From: Rhodobacteraceae bacterium DSL-40
Lineage (GTDB): Bacteria > Pseudomonadota > Alphaproteobacteria > Rhodobacterales > Rhodobacteraceae
Direction of reading: 5' to 3'
Length of the DNA stretch: 64,000 nt
NCBI GenBank assembly: GCA_003258405.1
Contig: QKPN01000001.1
Coordinates: forward strand, 372,001 to 436,000
The notes under the pieces are model-generated. The model saw only the letters and a program-made list of their open reading frames with translations. It searched no databases and was not told where the DNA came from. The translations under genes and the position numbers were made by a program. Every line of letters starts with the position of its first letter. Within the stretch, counting starts at the first letter, position 1. Positions 9,335 to 18,772 of this stretch are shown piece by piece.

Positions 9335-9362
9335 GCGCACGAATCCTCCCGGAGTAGCACCC

Positions 9363-10085
9363 ATGATCCTCTATCCCGCCATCGACCTGAAGGACGGCCA
9401 GTGCGTCCGGCTGCTCCGCGGCGAGATGGACCAGGCCACGGTCTTCGGCGACGACCCCTCCGCGCAGGCCCGCGCCTTCGCCGCCGCCGGCTGCCGCTGG
9501 CTGCACCTCGTCGATCTCAACGGCGCCTTCGCGGGCCAGCCGGTCAACGGCGCCGCCGTCGAGGCGATCCTCGGCGCCGTCGACATTCCGGCCCAGCTCG
9601 GCGGCGGCATCCGCGACCGCGCGACGATCGACCGCTGGCTCGAGCGCGGCATCGCGCGGGTGATCCTCGGCACCGCCGCACTGCGCGATCCCGAGCTCGT
9701 CCGCGCGGCCGCCCGCGCCCATCCCGGCCGCATCGCCGTCGGGATCGACGCCCGCGGCGGCATGGTCGCGGTCGAGGGCTGGGCCGAAACCAGCGACGTG
9801 ACCGCGACCGACCTCGCGCGCCGTTTCGAGGATGCGGGCGTTGCCGCCATCATCTATACCGACATCGAGCGCGACGGCGCCATGCAGGGCCCGAACGTCG
9901 CGGCCACCGCGGCCCTCGCCCGCGCCGTCGGCATCCCGGTGATCGCCTCGGGCGGCGTCTCCTCGATGGCCGACCTGCGCGCGCTCAAGGAAAGCGGCGC
10001 GCCGCTCGACGGCGCGATCTCCGGCCGCGCGCTCTACGAAGGCAAGATCGACCCGGCCGAGGCCACGGCCTACCTTGCCGCCTGA
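9363..10085 (+). CDS. hisA: HisA, ProFAR isomerase of histidine synthesis
   Basis: Phosphoribosylformimino-5-aminoimidazole carboxamide ribotide isomerase, an Amadori rearrangement in histidine biosynthesis. 240 residues form a (beta-alpha)8 barrel with the family start [17 protein letters not shown] (catalytic Asp8), LGGGIRD, the second catalytic Asp in [14 protein letters not shown], and ASGGVSS for phosphate binding. The frame is open 44 codons upstream, but ATG 9363 aligns with the family and has GGAG nearby. First gene of hisA-hisF-hisE, 17 bases before hisF. hisH, often between or before these genes, is not in the window. Confidence 0.97.
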   Translation: MILYPAIDLKDGQCVRLLRGEMDQATVFGDDPSAQARAFAAAGCRWLHLVDLNGAFAGQPVNGAAVEAILGAVDIPAQLGGGIRDRATIDRWLERGIARVILGTAALRDPELVRAAARAHPGRIAVGIDARGGMVAVEGWAETSDVTATDLARRFEDAGVAAIIYTDIERDGAMQGPNVAATAALARAVGIPVIASGGVSSMADLRALKESGAPLDGAISGRALYEGKIDPAEATAYLAA

Positions 10086-10102
10086 AACGAAAGGCTCCGC
10101 CC

Positions 10103-10864
10103 ATGCTCAAGGTTCGCGTGATCCCCTGCCTCGACGTCAAGGACGGGCGCGTGGTGAAGGGGGTGAACTTCGTCGACCTGATCGACGCGGGCGACCCGGT
10201 CGAGGCCGCGCGCGCCTATGACGCCGCCGGCGCCGACGAGCTCTGCTTCCTCGACATCTCCGCAAGCCAGGAAAAGCGCGGCACCCTGCTCGACCTCGCC
10301 TGCCGCACGGCCGAGCAGTGCTTCATGCCGCTCACCGTCGGCGGCGGCGTGCGCACCCCCGAGGACGTCCGCGCCCTCCTCCTCGCCGGGGCCGACAAGG
10401 TGAGCTTCAACACCGCGGCGGTGAATACCCCCGATGTGGTCAACGAGGCCGCCAGCAAGTTCGGCAACCAGTGCATCGTCGTGGCGATCGACGCCAAGAC
10501 CGTCGCCGACGGCCGCTGGGAGATCTTCACCCACGGCGGCACCAGACCGACCGGCATCGACGCGGTGTCCTTCGCCAGGGACATGGCCGCCCGCGGCGCC
10601 GGCGAGATCCTCCTCACCTCGATGGACCGCGACGGCACCAAGGCGGGCTACAACCTGCCCCTGACCCGCGCCATCGCCGATGCGGTCGAGGTCCCGGTGA
10701 TCGCGAGCGGCGGCGTCGGCACGCTGGAGCATCTGGTGGAGGGTGTGACCCAGGGCCACGCCTCCGCCGTCCTCGCCGCCTCGATCTTCCACTTCGGCAC
10801 CTACACCATCGGCGAGGCGAAAGCCGCCATGGCCGCCGCCGGCATTCCCGTGAGGCTCGCATGA
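10103..10864 (+). CDS. hisF: HisF, imidazole glycerol phosphate synthase cyclase subunit
   Basis: Cyclase half of IGP synthase; with HisH it converts PRFAR plus ammonia to IGP and AICAR. 253 residues form a barrel paralogous to His[21 protein letters not shown] (Asp11), [42 protein letters not shown] (catalytic Asp130 region) and PVIASGGVG. It overlaps hisE by four bases (ATGA), so translational coupling is likely. Its partner HisH must be encoded outside the window. Confidence 0.97.
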   Translation: MLKVRVIPCLDVKDGRVVKGVNFVDLIDAGDPVEAARAYDAAGADELCFLDISASQEKRGTLLDLACRTAEQCFMPLTVGGGVRTPEDVRALLLAGADKVSFNTAAVNTPDVVNEAASKFGNQCIVVAIDAKTVADGRWEIFTHGGTRPTGIDAVSFARDMAARGAGEILLTSMDRDGTKAGYNLPLTRAIADAVEVPVIASGGVGTLEHLVEGVTQGHASAVLAASIFHFGTYTIGEAKAAMAAAGIPVRLA

Positions 10865-11178
10865 CCGACACGCTCTCCCGCCTCTGGGCAACGATCGAGG
10901 CCCGCGCCGCCGCCGATCCCTCAAGCTCCCACACCGCCGCCATGCTGGCCAGGGGGCCTGCGAAATGCGCCGAGAAATTCGGCGAGGAAGCGGTCGAGGC
11001 GATCATCGCCGCCGCCCGCGGCGAACGGGCCGAACTCGTCCACGAGGCCGCCGACACGCTCTATCACCTCCAGGTCACCCTCCGCGCCTGTGGCGTCAGC
11101 TGGGCCGAGGTGATGGAGGAACTCGAACGCCGCGAAGGCCGCTCCGGCATTGCGGAAAAGGCATCGCGCGGGAAGTGA
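10861..11178 (+). CDS. hisE: HisE, phosphoribosyl-ATP pyrophosphatase
   Basis: Hydrolyses phosphoribosyl-ATP to phosphoribosyl-AMP, the second step of histidine synthesis. 105 residues of the MazG-like all-alpha fold, with the motif [13 protein letters not shown] around residues 38-50 and the metal-binding [15 protein letters not shown] near 60. It is a separate protein rather than the HisI-HisE fusion of enterobacteria, as usual in alphaproteobacteria. Last gene of the his cluster, overlapping hisF; tRNA-Arg follows 58 bases downstream from its own promoter. Confidence 0.96.
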   Translation: MTDTLSRLWATIEARAAADPSSSHTAAMLARGPAKCAEKFGEEAVEAIIAAARGERAELVHEAADTLYHLQVTLRACGVSWAEVMEELERREGRSGIAEKASRGK

Positions 11179-11198
11179 ATTTTCCGCGCTGTTGCCGA

Positions 11199-11227
11199 TT
11201 GCAGCCCGCCGCAAGCTCGCATATAGA
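11199..11227 (+). promoter_or_regulatory. Promoter of tRNA-Arg
   Basis: TTGCAG (11199-11204), 17 bases, TATAGA (11222-11227), ending ten bases before the mature tRNA 5' end. Independent transcription of the tRNA from the his operon is likely. Confidence 0.6.
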
Positions 11228-11236
11228 GGCGCTCAG

Positions 11237-11313
<77 letters not shown>

Positions 11314-11401
11314 TCCCAGACAAGTATCGGCCACTCCGCAGGGCGATCTTTCACCGATCACTTTCCGCGCCCGTTCCGATCTCGCGAAGGCTGCCGGGGG
11401 G

Positions 11402-12328
11402 TCACAGCCCCCTTGGCAAGGCCGAAGCACCTGGGATCCGACAAGCGGCGGTGACGATGCCGCGCAACCATCGGTGCGCCGGATCTGCCTCCATGCGGGG
11501 ATGCCAGAGCGCCGAGATGCCGATTTCCGGCGTCGTGACCGGCAGGTCGAAGCCAACCAGACCTTCCGCCAATGACGGGTCACCGAGGCACGATCGCGGG
11601 ACAAGCGCGACAAGATCCGACTGCCGCGCGATCCGCAGCGCATCGGGAAATCCCGGCACGACGGCGATGATCCGGCGATACAGCCCGAGCGCTTCCAGCG
11701 CGTCATCGACCGCTCCGGTGAAATGGCCCCTGCGCGATGCCACGACATGGCGGGCGGCCGCATAGGCCTCCGGCGTCACCGGAGCCGACAGAAGCCCATG
11801 CCCCGCCCGCACGACACCGAGGAATCGGTCTCGGAACAGCAGGTGGGTGCGTACCTCCGGCGCGAACGCCCCGAGCACGCCAATCTCAAGATCTGCGTCA
11901 CCTTCCCGGAGAGGGCCGGCATCCTTGGCGGGCTTCGGCGCGAAGCGCAGCCGTGCATGCGGTGCAGCCTCGGCAAGAGCGGCGACCAGAGGTGCCGAAA
12001 ACAGTCCGATGAAACCTTCATTGGCGCGGATCGTGAACGTCCGGTCGAGCGTGGTGAGATCGACCCTCTCCTCCTGCGGACTGAGAACGTCGCGCGCCTC
12101 CCGAGCCAGCGCATGAACGCGGTCGCGTAGCGCGACAGCGCGCGGCGTCGGCACAAGACCGCGGCCAGCCCGCACCAGCAGCGGATCGCCGGTTGCAGCC
12201 CGCAGCCGTGCGAGCGTCCGGCTCATGGCGGACGAACTGAGCCCCAACCGCCGCGCCGCGCCGGTCACACTGCCTTCCGCCAGAAGCGCATCGAGCGCAG
12301 GAAGCAGATTGAGATCGATACCGTTCAT
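11402..12328 (-). CDS. LysR-family transcriptional regulator
   Basis: 308 residues. The N-terminal winged helix-turn-helix at about 4-63 (LNLLPALDALLAEGSVTGAA then LGLSSSAMSRTLARLR) is of the NodD/NahR-like LysR type. The C-terminal periplasmic-binding-protein-like effector domain runs from about 90 to 300. It is divergent from the SDR gene at 12461, with 132 bases between, the standard layout of a LysR regulator and its target. The likely role is effector-dependent control of the SDR; the effector is unknown. Codon use is slightly less GC-biased than in the his genes, consistent with accessory status. Confidence 0.88.
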   Translation of the reverse strand: MNGIDLNLLPALDALLAEGSVTGAARRLGLSSSAMSRTLARLRAATGDPLLVRAGRGLVPTPRAVALRDRVHALAREARDVLSPQEERVDLTTLDRTFTIRANEGFIGLFSAPLVAALAEAAPHARLRFAPKPAKDAGPLREGDADLEIGVLGAFAPEVRTHLLFRDRFLGVVRAGHGLLSAPVTPEAYAAARHVVASRRGHFTGAVDDALEALGLYRRIIAVVPGFPDALRIARQSDLVALVPRSCLGDPSLAEGLVGFDLPVTTPEIGISALWHPRMEADPAHRWLRGIVTAACRIPGASALPRGL

Positions 12329-12460
12329 GACCGGAACCTACGCCATCCGGCCGGCTCATCATAGCGTCCGGCGCAACAACAGTTTGCGTCCTGTGCGTCT
12401 GGTGCATTTCACACCATGCGACCACCTTGCCTGTCGAGACTGGAAACGAAAGGCAATCCA

Positions 12461-13177
12461 ATGACATCGAACGATCCCAACGAGACAGCAGGCACCATCC
12501 TGATCGTCGGCGCATCCCGCGGCCTCGGCCATGCCATGGCAGCGGAGTTTCTCCGGCGAAACTGGGCCGTTATCGGAACAGTGCGCGGCACCGGCAATAC
12601 CCTGCTGCACGCGCTGGCCGACACCTTCCCGGGGCGTGTCGAGGTCGAGATGCTCGACGTGACCGAGCGGGAACAGATCGCCGCCCTCCGCGGCCGTCTT
12701 TCCGGGCGGACCATCGATGTCCTGTTCGTCAATGCCGGCACGGCGAACACCGATCAGGACGAGACCATCGCGGAGGTCACGACGGATGAGTTCGTTCGCG
12801 TGATGCTCACCAACGCACTCGGGCCGATGCGGGTGGTCGAAGGCTTGCAGGCGTGCGTTGCGCCAGCCGGCATGATCGGCATCATGTCATCGGGACAGGG
12901 CAGCATCAGCAACAACAATAGCGGTGGCCACGAGGTCTATCGCGGCTCGAAGGCGGCCCTGAACCAGTACATGCGCAGCTACGCCGCACGCCATGCCGGA
13001 GACTCCCGCACCCTGGTTCTGATGGCTCCGGGCTGGATCCGGACTGCACTGGGTGGCGCAGCCGCACCGTTCGGCATGGAAGAGACGGTGCCGCAGATCG
13101 TGACCACGCTTCTTGCACAAAGGGGCAGGCCCGGCCTTCGGTATCTCGAACGCGACGGTCGGACCGTGCCCTGGTGA
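12461..13177 (+). CDS. Short-chain dehydrogenase/reductase (SDR)
   Basis: 238 residues, Rossmann fold. The nucleotide-binding motif is GASRGLGHAMA (about 17-27), followed by the acidic LDVT segment and NAGTANTDQ (NAG motif). The catalytic pair is in the YRGSKAALNQY segment (YxxxK), with the catalytic serine in SSGQGS. The substrate is unknown; the closest familiar types are C-factor/CsgA-like and general SDRs. The start at ATG 12461 follows AAACGAAAGG and leaves a short polar leader. It is divergent from the LysR gene, its probable regulator. Confidence 0.87.
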   Translation: MTSNDPNETAGTILIVGASRGLGHAMAAEFLRRNWAVIGTVRGTGNTLLHALADTFPGRVEVEMLDVTEREQIAALRGRLSGRTIDVLFVNAGTANTDQDETIAEVTTDEFVRVMLTNALGPMRVVEGLQACVAPAGMIGIMSSGQGSISNNNSGGHEVYRGSKAALNQYMRSYAARHAGDSRTLVLMAPGWIRTALGGAAAPFGMEETVPQIVTTLLAQRGRPGLRYLERDGRTVPW

Positions 13178-13361
13178 AGACCGATCCGACCGGCTTTCAC
13201 CCTGAACCCCATCGAACCGACCTGACGGAGACGATTGGGTGGGCGGACCTCTCCGCGTCCCCCGGCGCGGCGCGCCATCCTGACTCCCGCGGCCCCGTCC
13301 GTCGTGACGGGACGCCAAGGTCTGCGGCCTGAAGGTGTCTCAAGGCCCGTCGCGCATGATT

Positions 13362-14972
13362 TCAATCGGTGCCGGAGGTCCAGAGGCCGTAGGGGTGTCC
13401 GTTGAAATCGATCTGCGCCGCGGGGCCGGTTTCCGGGTGAGAGCCGTCCATGCGGCAGACGAGGATGGCATCGGGGGTCGTGTCCAGCCAGTGGAGGGCA
13501 TCCTGAAGGGCGCCGATCGGCAGGACAGGTTCGCGTAGGCGGGCGGCAAAGCTGAATTCACCCTGGTATCTGTCGGAGCAGATGGCGATCGCACCATCAT
13601 GCGGCGCGATGATGCGGGCGATCGGATCGGGATTGTAGATCCGGCCCGGGGCCCCATGCAGGAACAGGAGGTCGAGGGCAAGGACCAGCCCCGGCCCGAG
13701 CAGGGCCGCGCGCGGCCCCTTCAGGACAAACCCGGCGCCCGCAAGCGCCAGGAGCAACGCCGCCGGGAGGAGACTGCCCCAGACCGGCCGCGCCAGCGCT
13801 GTCATATCCGCCGGGCCGAAGCCAAGCGCGAGCGCAAGCAGGGTGATGCCGAGCGTCAGCGGCAGCAGGCCGGCCGCCGCCAGGCCGCCGCCCCTGATCG
13901 CACCAGCTCTGGCGAAGATGAGCGCAACGGCCGGCAAGGCCGGAAGCAGGTAGTGCAACTGCTTGCTGGCAATCAGGCTGAAGAGGAGCAACGCCGAGAG
14001 GGACCAGAGCAGTGCGAGCCGCAGCCCGCGATCCCGGCGAAACCCGAGCCCCGCGACCTCGCGCCAGAGCCGGCCGGACCATGCCCAGGGCCAGAGCAAG
14101 AGCGGCAGAAGCGGCAGGAACCACCAGAGCGGCCGGCCGTGGGCAAAGGGATCGGCAATCCGGCCGGCGCTCTGGGTCCAGAGCACGGCATCGCGATATT
14201 CGGGGCCTCCGAAGAAACTTGCCGGAATCAGCCACAGGCTCACCATCAGCAGCGCGAGCGCCACGGCCTTCAGTGTCCGCAGGGCGGCCACACGCCAGGG
14301 TTCCCCGCGCCAGAGTGGCGTGGCGAGGGCGATGGGCAGGAGATGCACCAGAATGACCGGCCCCTTCGCGAGTGCACCGAACGCAAGGGCCGCGCTCAGC
14401 CCGATCCAGGCGCGCGGCTGCGTTTCCGTCGCGACGAGGGCCCTGACCCCGAGCACGACAGCGAGGGCCAGCATGGTGTCGAACATGGTGAGCCCGGCGT
14501 AGAGGTCGAAGGCGGCGAAACCGGCGAGCACCAGAGCGGCACGGCCGCCTGCGGCCGCGTCCTCCGGCCAGAGCCTGCGGGCGAGGCCCGCCGTTGCCGC
14601 GATGGTGGCAAGGCCGAAGGCCGGCCCGACGAGCCTTGCCGCGAAGGCGGAAACGCCCGTCACCGACCAGACCAGATTGATAAGCCAGAACAGAAGCGGC
14701 GGCTTGTGGCTGTAGACCGCGCCGTTCAGATGCGGAACAAGCCAGTTGCCATGGGCGCGCATTTCCCAGGCGACAGACAGATAGCGGGTCTCATCGACCG
14801 GCAGGACCGGCCGGGCGAGGATGCCGACCACGGCCACCACCCCGAAGGCAAGCAGGGCAAGCCATGTCCCGTGTCGCGCGATCCCCACTCCACGGGCCTC
14901 TGCGGCCAGGCCGGCGGAGGGCGGTTCCTTGCCCTGGAGTTCGTGCCAGCCCTCATGCAGCAGATCAGCCAT
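13362..14972 (-). CDS. GT39/ArnT-like membrane glycosyltransferase
   Basis: 536 residues with about 12 hydrophobic segments. The N-terminal DETRYLSVAWEM motif after the first membrane span (catalytic-site Asp-Glu) and HLNGAVYSHKPPLLFWL are typical of the GT-C families of ArnT and protein mannosyltransferases, which use polyprenyl-phosphate sugars. The likely role is transfer of a sugar to lipid A or another envelope acceptor at the periplasmic face; which sugar is unknown. The frame stays open to MADLLHEGWHELQGK, whose hydrophilic start is unusual but acceptable. No lipid A or undecaprenyl-sugar genes are adjacent. Confidence 0.82.
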   Translation of the reverse strand: MADLLHEGWHELQGKEPPSAGLAAEARGVGIARHGTWLALLAFGVVAVVGILARPVLPVDETRYLSVAWEMRAHGNWLVPHLNGAVYSHKPPLLFWLINLVWSVTGVSAFAARLVGPAFGLATIAATAGLARRLWPEDAAAGGRAALVLAGFAAFDLYAGLTMFDTMLALAVVLGVRALVATETQPRAWIGLSAALAFGALAKGPVILVHLLPIALATPLWRGEPWRVAALRTLKAVALALLMVSLWLIPASFFGGPEYRDAVLWTQSAGRIADPFAHGRPLWWFLPLLPLLLWPWAWSGRLWREVAGLGFRRDRGLRLALLWSLSALLLFSLIASKQLHYLLPALPAVALIFARAGAIRGGGLAAAGLLPLTLGITLLALALGFGPADMTALARPVWGSLLPAALLLALAGAGFVLKGPRAALLGPGLVLALDLLFLHGAPGRIYNPDPIARIIAPHDGAIAICSDRYQGEFSFAARLREPVLPIGALQDALHWLDTTPDAILVCRMDGSHPETGPAAQIDFNGHPYGLWTSGTD

Positions 14973-15303
14973 AGTCCTCGGAGCTCCCGGTTCAGCTTCG
15001 GCACACAGAGATCGAGGCAGATCCTCGCGGCCCTGCTCTCACCTCGCCTGGTGACGCCGCCGGGATGCGAAGGAACCTCGACAGGTCGGGCGGGGTCTTG
15101 TGACCCGGGACGCGACGGTGCCGTTCGACCGACTGTGTAATCCGGGGAAATCCGGCCGAGCTGAAGGAGACCTTACTTTTTCGTAAGATCCTCGATTGAC
15201 GGGATATCCTGGACGGTTGCTCCTGCACGGACCATTGCGCGCCGCAGCCAATTGCGTGCTATGACGGGCGGACACGCGCCCGGCGCGCTCCCTCGCCATC
15301 CCG
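14973..15303. other. Divergent intergenic region upstream of dctB-like gene
   Basis: 331 bases between the glycosyltransferase and the histidine kinase. No gene is convincing. A small inverted repeat CTTAC/GTAAG around a T-rich loop lies near 15173-15188, and the sequence before the kinase lacks a strong ribosome site. Confidence 0.5.
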
Positions 15304-17229
15304 ATGCGGCGCGGGGGTGGGGCCGCCGGGCTTTCGAACGGGAGGATCCTCGCGGCAGTGCGGCAACCGGTCCGGGAAGGCAGGAGCGAGACGGGCGTGC
15401 TGCCGGTGCTGGCGGCAGCGGCGGCCATTGCCTTCGTGGTGCTGGCCTGGATCGGCTACGAAGCGCTTGCGCGGGAATTCGAGGCCGAACTGGTGGAGGA
15501 TGGTACCCGCTCGCTCGACCGGACGGCCGACATGGCCCGTGTCTGGTTCGAGCGCTACAGCGCACTCGCGCCGATCTATGCCCGAGATCCGCGCGTCACC
15601 GCCGCGCTCGAGGCGCCCGGCGATGCCGCGCTTGCCCGGACCCTCAACCGCGAGCTCGAAGCCTGGAACGGGCTCGCCGGCACCACCGACACCTATGTCA
15701 TGAACCGCGACGGCACGACCATCGCCGCCTCGAACTGGGAGGAGGCCCACAGTTTCGTCGGCCGGAACTTCGCCTTCCGGCCCTACTTCCGCGACGCCCT
15801 GGAAGGCCGGCTCGGCCGCTTCTTCGGCCTCGGCACGACATCGGGGCTGCGCGGCTACTATTTTGGCGCTCCGGTTCGCGATGCGCGCGGCATCATCGGC
15901 GTGGTGGTGGTGAAGATCGCGATCACTCCGCTCGAGGAGGATCTCCGGCTCGGCCCGCATCAGGCCTTCTTCACCGACGAGGCCGGCATCATCGTCGTGG
16001 CCGGAACCCCGGCCCTGCGCCTCAAGCGGCTCGGAGAGATTGCCGAAGCCGAGCGCGCGCGGATCGTCGAGACGCGTCAGTTCGACGGTGCGACGCTTGG
16101 CCCCGCCCCGGTGGCCGCAGCCGGATCCTGGCTCGACGGCACCCAGCAGCTTGTCCGCGCCCCCGACGACAGCGGCAGCGGAACCGCGCACCGCTATGTC
16201 GATCTCAGCCGCCGCATCGAGACGCTGGACTGGACGCTCCATGTGCTCGCCGACACCGCCGTGGTGAACCGTCGCATGACCTCGGCCCTGCTCACGGGCG
16301 GCGCCGGTGCGCTCGCCCTGCTCACGCTCGCCTCCCTTCTCTGGCAGCGGCGCCAGCGGCTGGTCGAGCGGCTGCGGCATCGCGAGCGCGACCGGCTTGC
16401 GCTCGAGCGCCGTGTGGCGCAGCGCACCGCCGAACTCACCGCGGCGAATGCCCGGCTCGAGGCGGAGGTTGCCGAGCGGCGCAATGCCGAGGAGAGCCTG
16501 CGGCGGACCCAGAGCGAGCTAGTGCAGGCCGGCAAGCTCGCCGCCCTCGGCCAGATGTCGGCCGCCCTCAGCCACGAGTTCAACCAGCCGCTCACGGCGA
16601 TCCGCACCTATTCAGAGAACGCCATCGCCTTCTACGAGGCGGGCGCGGGCCAGAAGGCGGCAGAGAACCTCGCCCGGGTGCTGCGCCTCACCGAGCGGAT
16701 GGCCCAGCTTTCGAAACACCTGACCCGCTTCGCCCGCCGCTCGCAGGACGACGTGACGCCCGTCGATCTCGATGCGGTGCTTTCGGACGCGCTCGGCCTG
16801 CTCAAGGGACGGATCGAACGGGCCGAGGCGGAGGTGCGCCGCGAGGGCGATGCCGGGCTCGCGGTGCTCGGCGGCGCGGTCCGGCTCCAGCATGTGGTGA
16901 TGAACCTCGTCGGCAATGCGCTCGATGCGGTTCCCGCGGACCGGACACCCCAGATCCGCATCGCGCTCCGGCGGGACGGCGGCGAGATCGAGATCGCCGT
17001 CGAGGACAACGGCACCGGCATCGCGCCGGAGGCCCTGCCCCGTATCTTCGATCCGTTCTTCACCACCAAGGAGGTCGGCAAGGGGCTCGGGCTCGGGCTC
17101 TCGATCTCCTTCAACATCGTGAAGGATTTCGGCGGCACCATGCGGGCGGAAAATGGCGCGGACGGCGGCGCGCGCTTTGTCATCCGGCTTCCCGCCGCGG
17201 GAACCGGCACGCGGGAGGCGGCGGAATGA
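15304..17229 (+). CDS. dctB: DctB-like sensor histidine kinase
   Basis: 641 residues. Transmembrane helices at about 35-55 and 325-345 flank a periplasmic dCache-type sensor (NRDGTTIAASNW, FRPYFRDAL, GYYFGAPVRD motifs). A coiled-coil linker follows, then the H-box LSHEFNQPLTAIRTYSEN with His424, N-box NLVGNALDAV near 534, G1 DNGTGIAPEA, FDPFFTTKEVGKGLGLGLS and a C-terminal ATPase domain. This layout matches the C4-dicarboxylate sensor DctB. It overlaps the response regulator gene by four bases (ATGA) and lies upstream of a TRAP operon. The start is uncertain: 15304 has little ribosome site, and GTG at 15358 follows GGGAGG at a long distance. The carboxylate ligand is inferred from context. 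Confidence 0.87.
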   Translation: MRRGGGAAGLSNGRILAAVRQPVREGRSETGVLPVLAAAAAIAFVVLAWIGYEALAREFEAELVEDGTRSLDRTADMARVWFERYSALAPIYARDPRVTAALEAPGDAALARTLNRELEAWNGLAGTTDTYVMNRDGTTIAASNWEEAHSFVGRNFAFRPYFRDALEGRLGRFFGLGTTSGLRGYYFGAPVRDARGIIGVVVVKIAITPLEEDLRLGPHQAFFTDEAGIIVVAGTPALRLKRLGEIAEAERARIVETRQFDGATLGPAPVAAAGSWLDGTQQLVRAPDDSGSGTAHRYVDLSRRIETLDWTLHVLADTAVVNRRMTSALLTGGAGALALLTLASLLWQRRQRLVERLRHRERDRLALERRVAQRTAELTAANARLEAEVAERRNAEESLRRTQSELVQAGKLAALGQMSAALSHEFNQPLTAIRTYSENAIAFYEAGAGQKAAENLARVLRLTERMAQLSKHLTRFARRSQDDVTPVDLDAVLSDALGLLKGRIERAEAEVRREGDAGLAVLGGAVRLQHVVMNLVGNALDAVPADRTPQIRIALRRDGGEIEIAVEDNGTGIAPEALPRIFDPFFTTKEVGKGLGLGLSISFNIVKDFGGTMRAENGADGGARFVIRLPAAGTGTREAAE

Positions 17230-18554
17230 GCGCGATCGAGGTGCTGCTCGTCGATGACGAAGAGGATATCCGCGTCTCGGTCGGCCAGGCGCTCGAGCTC
17301 CGCGGCTTCGAGGTCACGGCCTTCGCGCGCGCCGAGCGGGTACTCGACCGGCTCGGCCGCGATTTCACCGGTGTCATCGTCTCCGATATCCGCATGCCGC
17401 GGATGGACGGGCTCGCGCTCCTCGACGGCGCGCTCGGGATCGACGCCGATCAGCCGGTCATCCTCATCACCGGCCATGGCGACGTGCCGCTGGCGGTCGA
17501 GGCGCTCGGACGCGGGGCCTATGATTTCATCGAGAAGCCCTTCGCAACCGACCGGCTGGTGCATTCGATCACCCGGGCGGCCGAGAAGCGCCACCTCACG
17601 CTCGAACTTCGCCGCCTGCGGGAGGCGCCCGCCCCGGACGATCCGCTGGAGGCGATGATCCTCGGCCGCTCGCCCGCGATGACCGAGTTCCGCCGCAAGC
17701 TCCGGACCGTGGCGGAAACCGATCTCGATGTCCTCCTTGTGGGCGAGACCGGAACCGGCAAGGAGCTCGCCGCCCGCGCGCTTCACGGGTTGTCCGCCCG
17801 CCGCGATCGCCCCTTTATCACCATCAATCTCGCCGCGCTCCCCGCCGCCCATGCCGAGGCCGAGCTCTTCGGCCATGTCGCGGGTTTTGCCGGCTCGGCA
17901 CGGGCGCGGATCGGCCGGCTCGAGCACGGCCGCGGCGGCACGGTGCATCTCGACGAGATCGGCTCGGTGCCGCTCGCGCTGCAGGTCAAGCTCCTGCGCG
18001 TGCTCGAGGACCGCGCCATCGAGCCACTCGGCGGCGGCGACCGGGTCGATCTCGACATCCGCGTCATCGCCTCGACGCGGGAGAGCCTCGAGGAACTGGT
18101 GGCCGAGGGCCGTTTCCGCGACGACCTGCTCTACCGGGTGAACCCCGTCACCCTCCGCATCCCGCCGCTGCGGGCGCGGGGCGGCGACATCCCGCGCCTC
18201 TTCCAGCATTTCGCCGCCGCCGCGGCCGGGCGGCACGGGCGTGATGGGCCGGAGGTTCCGCCGGAGACGCTGCTCGCCGTCGCTTCGCGCGACTGGCCCG
18301 GCAATCTTCGCGAACTCAAGAACGCCGCCGAGCGCTTCATCCTCGGGATCGAGAGCGACCCCGCACCGGGCGCGGCCCGCGGCCTGACGCTGGCCGAACG
18401 AATCGACCGATTCGAGCGCGATGTGCTGACCGCGACGCTCGCCGCACATGACGGCAGCCTGAAAGCGACCTACGAATCGCTCGGGCTCGCCCGCAAGACC
18501 CTCTACGAGAAGATGCAGAAGCACGGTCTGCGCCGCGAGGACTTCAGCGACTGA
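17226..18554 (+). CDS. dctD: DctD-like sigma-54 activator with defective GAFTGA loop
   Basis: 442 residues: receiver domain with phospho-acceptor Asp54 in IVSDIRMPRMDG, AAA+ domain with Walker A GETGTGKE near 172 and Walker B TVHLDEIGS near 240, then a Fis-type DNA-binding helix pair at the end (YESLGLARKTLYEKMQKHG). The sigma-54 contact loop, normally GAFTGA, reads GFAGSA at residues 220-225, in a segment that is one residue short compared with remembered DctD sequences. The loop Phe survives only in a shifted context. It is co-translated with the kinase and most likely controls the TRAP genes downstream. Whether it can open sigma-54 promoters is doubtful. Overall type is certain. Confidence 0.87.
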   Translation: MSAIEVLLVDDEEDIRVSVGQALELRGFEVTAFARAERVLDRLGRDFTGVIVSDIRMPRMDGLALLDGALGIDADQPVILITGHGDVPLAVEALGRGAYDFIEKPFATDRLVHSITRAAEKRHLTLELRRLREAPAPDDPLEAMILGRSPAMTEFRRKLRTVAETDLDVLLVGETGTGKELAARALHGLSARRDRPFITINLAALPAAHAEAELFGHVAGFAGSARARIGRLEHGRGGTVHLDEIGSVPLALQVKLLRVLEDRAIEPLGGGDRVDLDIRVIASTRESLEELVAEGRFRDDLLYRVNPVTLRIPPLRARGGDIPRLFQHFAAAAAGRHGRDGPEVPPETLLAVASRDWPGNLRELKNAAERFILGIESDPAPGAARGLTLAERIDRFERDVLTATLAAHDGSLKATYESLGLARKTLYEKMQKHGLRREDFSD

Positions 18555-18571
18555 CGCCGGACGTCCCTGCC

Positions 18572-18602
18572 GCCACCCGCCCCTCGGGCCGACATGGGTG
18601 GC
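18572..18602 (+). terminator. Inverted repeat after dctD
   Basis: GCCACCC (18572-18578) pairs with GGGTGGC (18596-18602), with an inner CCC/GGG pairing in the loop. It begins 18 bases after the dctD stop. There is no T-run, so it is at most a weak terminator or RNA-stabilising hairpin. Confidence 0.3.
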
Positions 18603-18651
18603 TGAGGGAACATCGCACCCGCCTTCGCCTCAAAATGATCGCATGGCAGCC

Positions 18652-18709
18652 TTGCATTCGTTGCATGGCTCGCAGGTCCGTGGCCTTTTCGATGGCACGA
18701 GCCGCCCAC
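18652..18709 (+). promoter_or_regulatory. Candidate control region of dctP
   Basis: A direct repeat TTGCAT-TCG-TTGCAT spans 18652-18666. TGGCACG (18693-18699) is a perfect sigma-54 -24 element, but the bases at the -12 position (GCCCA) match the consensus TTGCW poorly. The dctP start lies about 75 bases downstream. Regulation by the adjacent dctBD pair is expected from context only. Confidence 0.3.
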
Positions 18710-18772
18710 GGGCGGTCAACACCGGGCAAACGATCGCCCCGAAAAAACGCCAAACCAATCGGAGGAACCCGT

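Larger units (their letters stand above)
8997..9362. other. Intergenic region between TPR gene and hisA
   Basis: A 366-base divergent intergenic region without a convincing gene. It holds three GGCGTWACGCC-like sites (9024-9073), an A/T-richer stretch at about 9178-9225, a TTTCAC-G-GTGAAA palindrome (9224-9236) and a hisA promoter candidate (9306-9334). Confidence 0.6.

Noticed and set aside
15252-18554. A single 1,100-codon frame apparently fusing a protein with the response regulator
   Set aside because: Upstream of 17226 it is out of frame with the clear histidine kinase. Only the response-regulator part is real, so there is no fusion.
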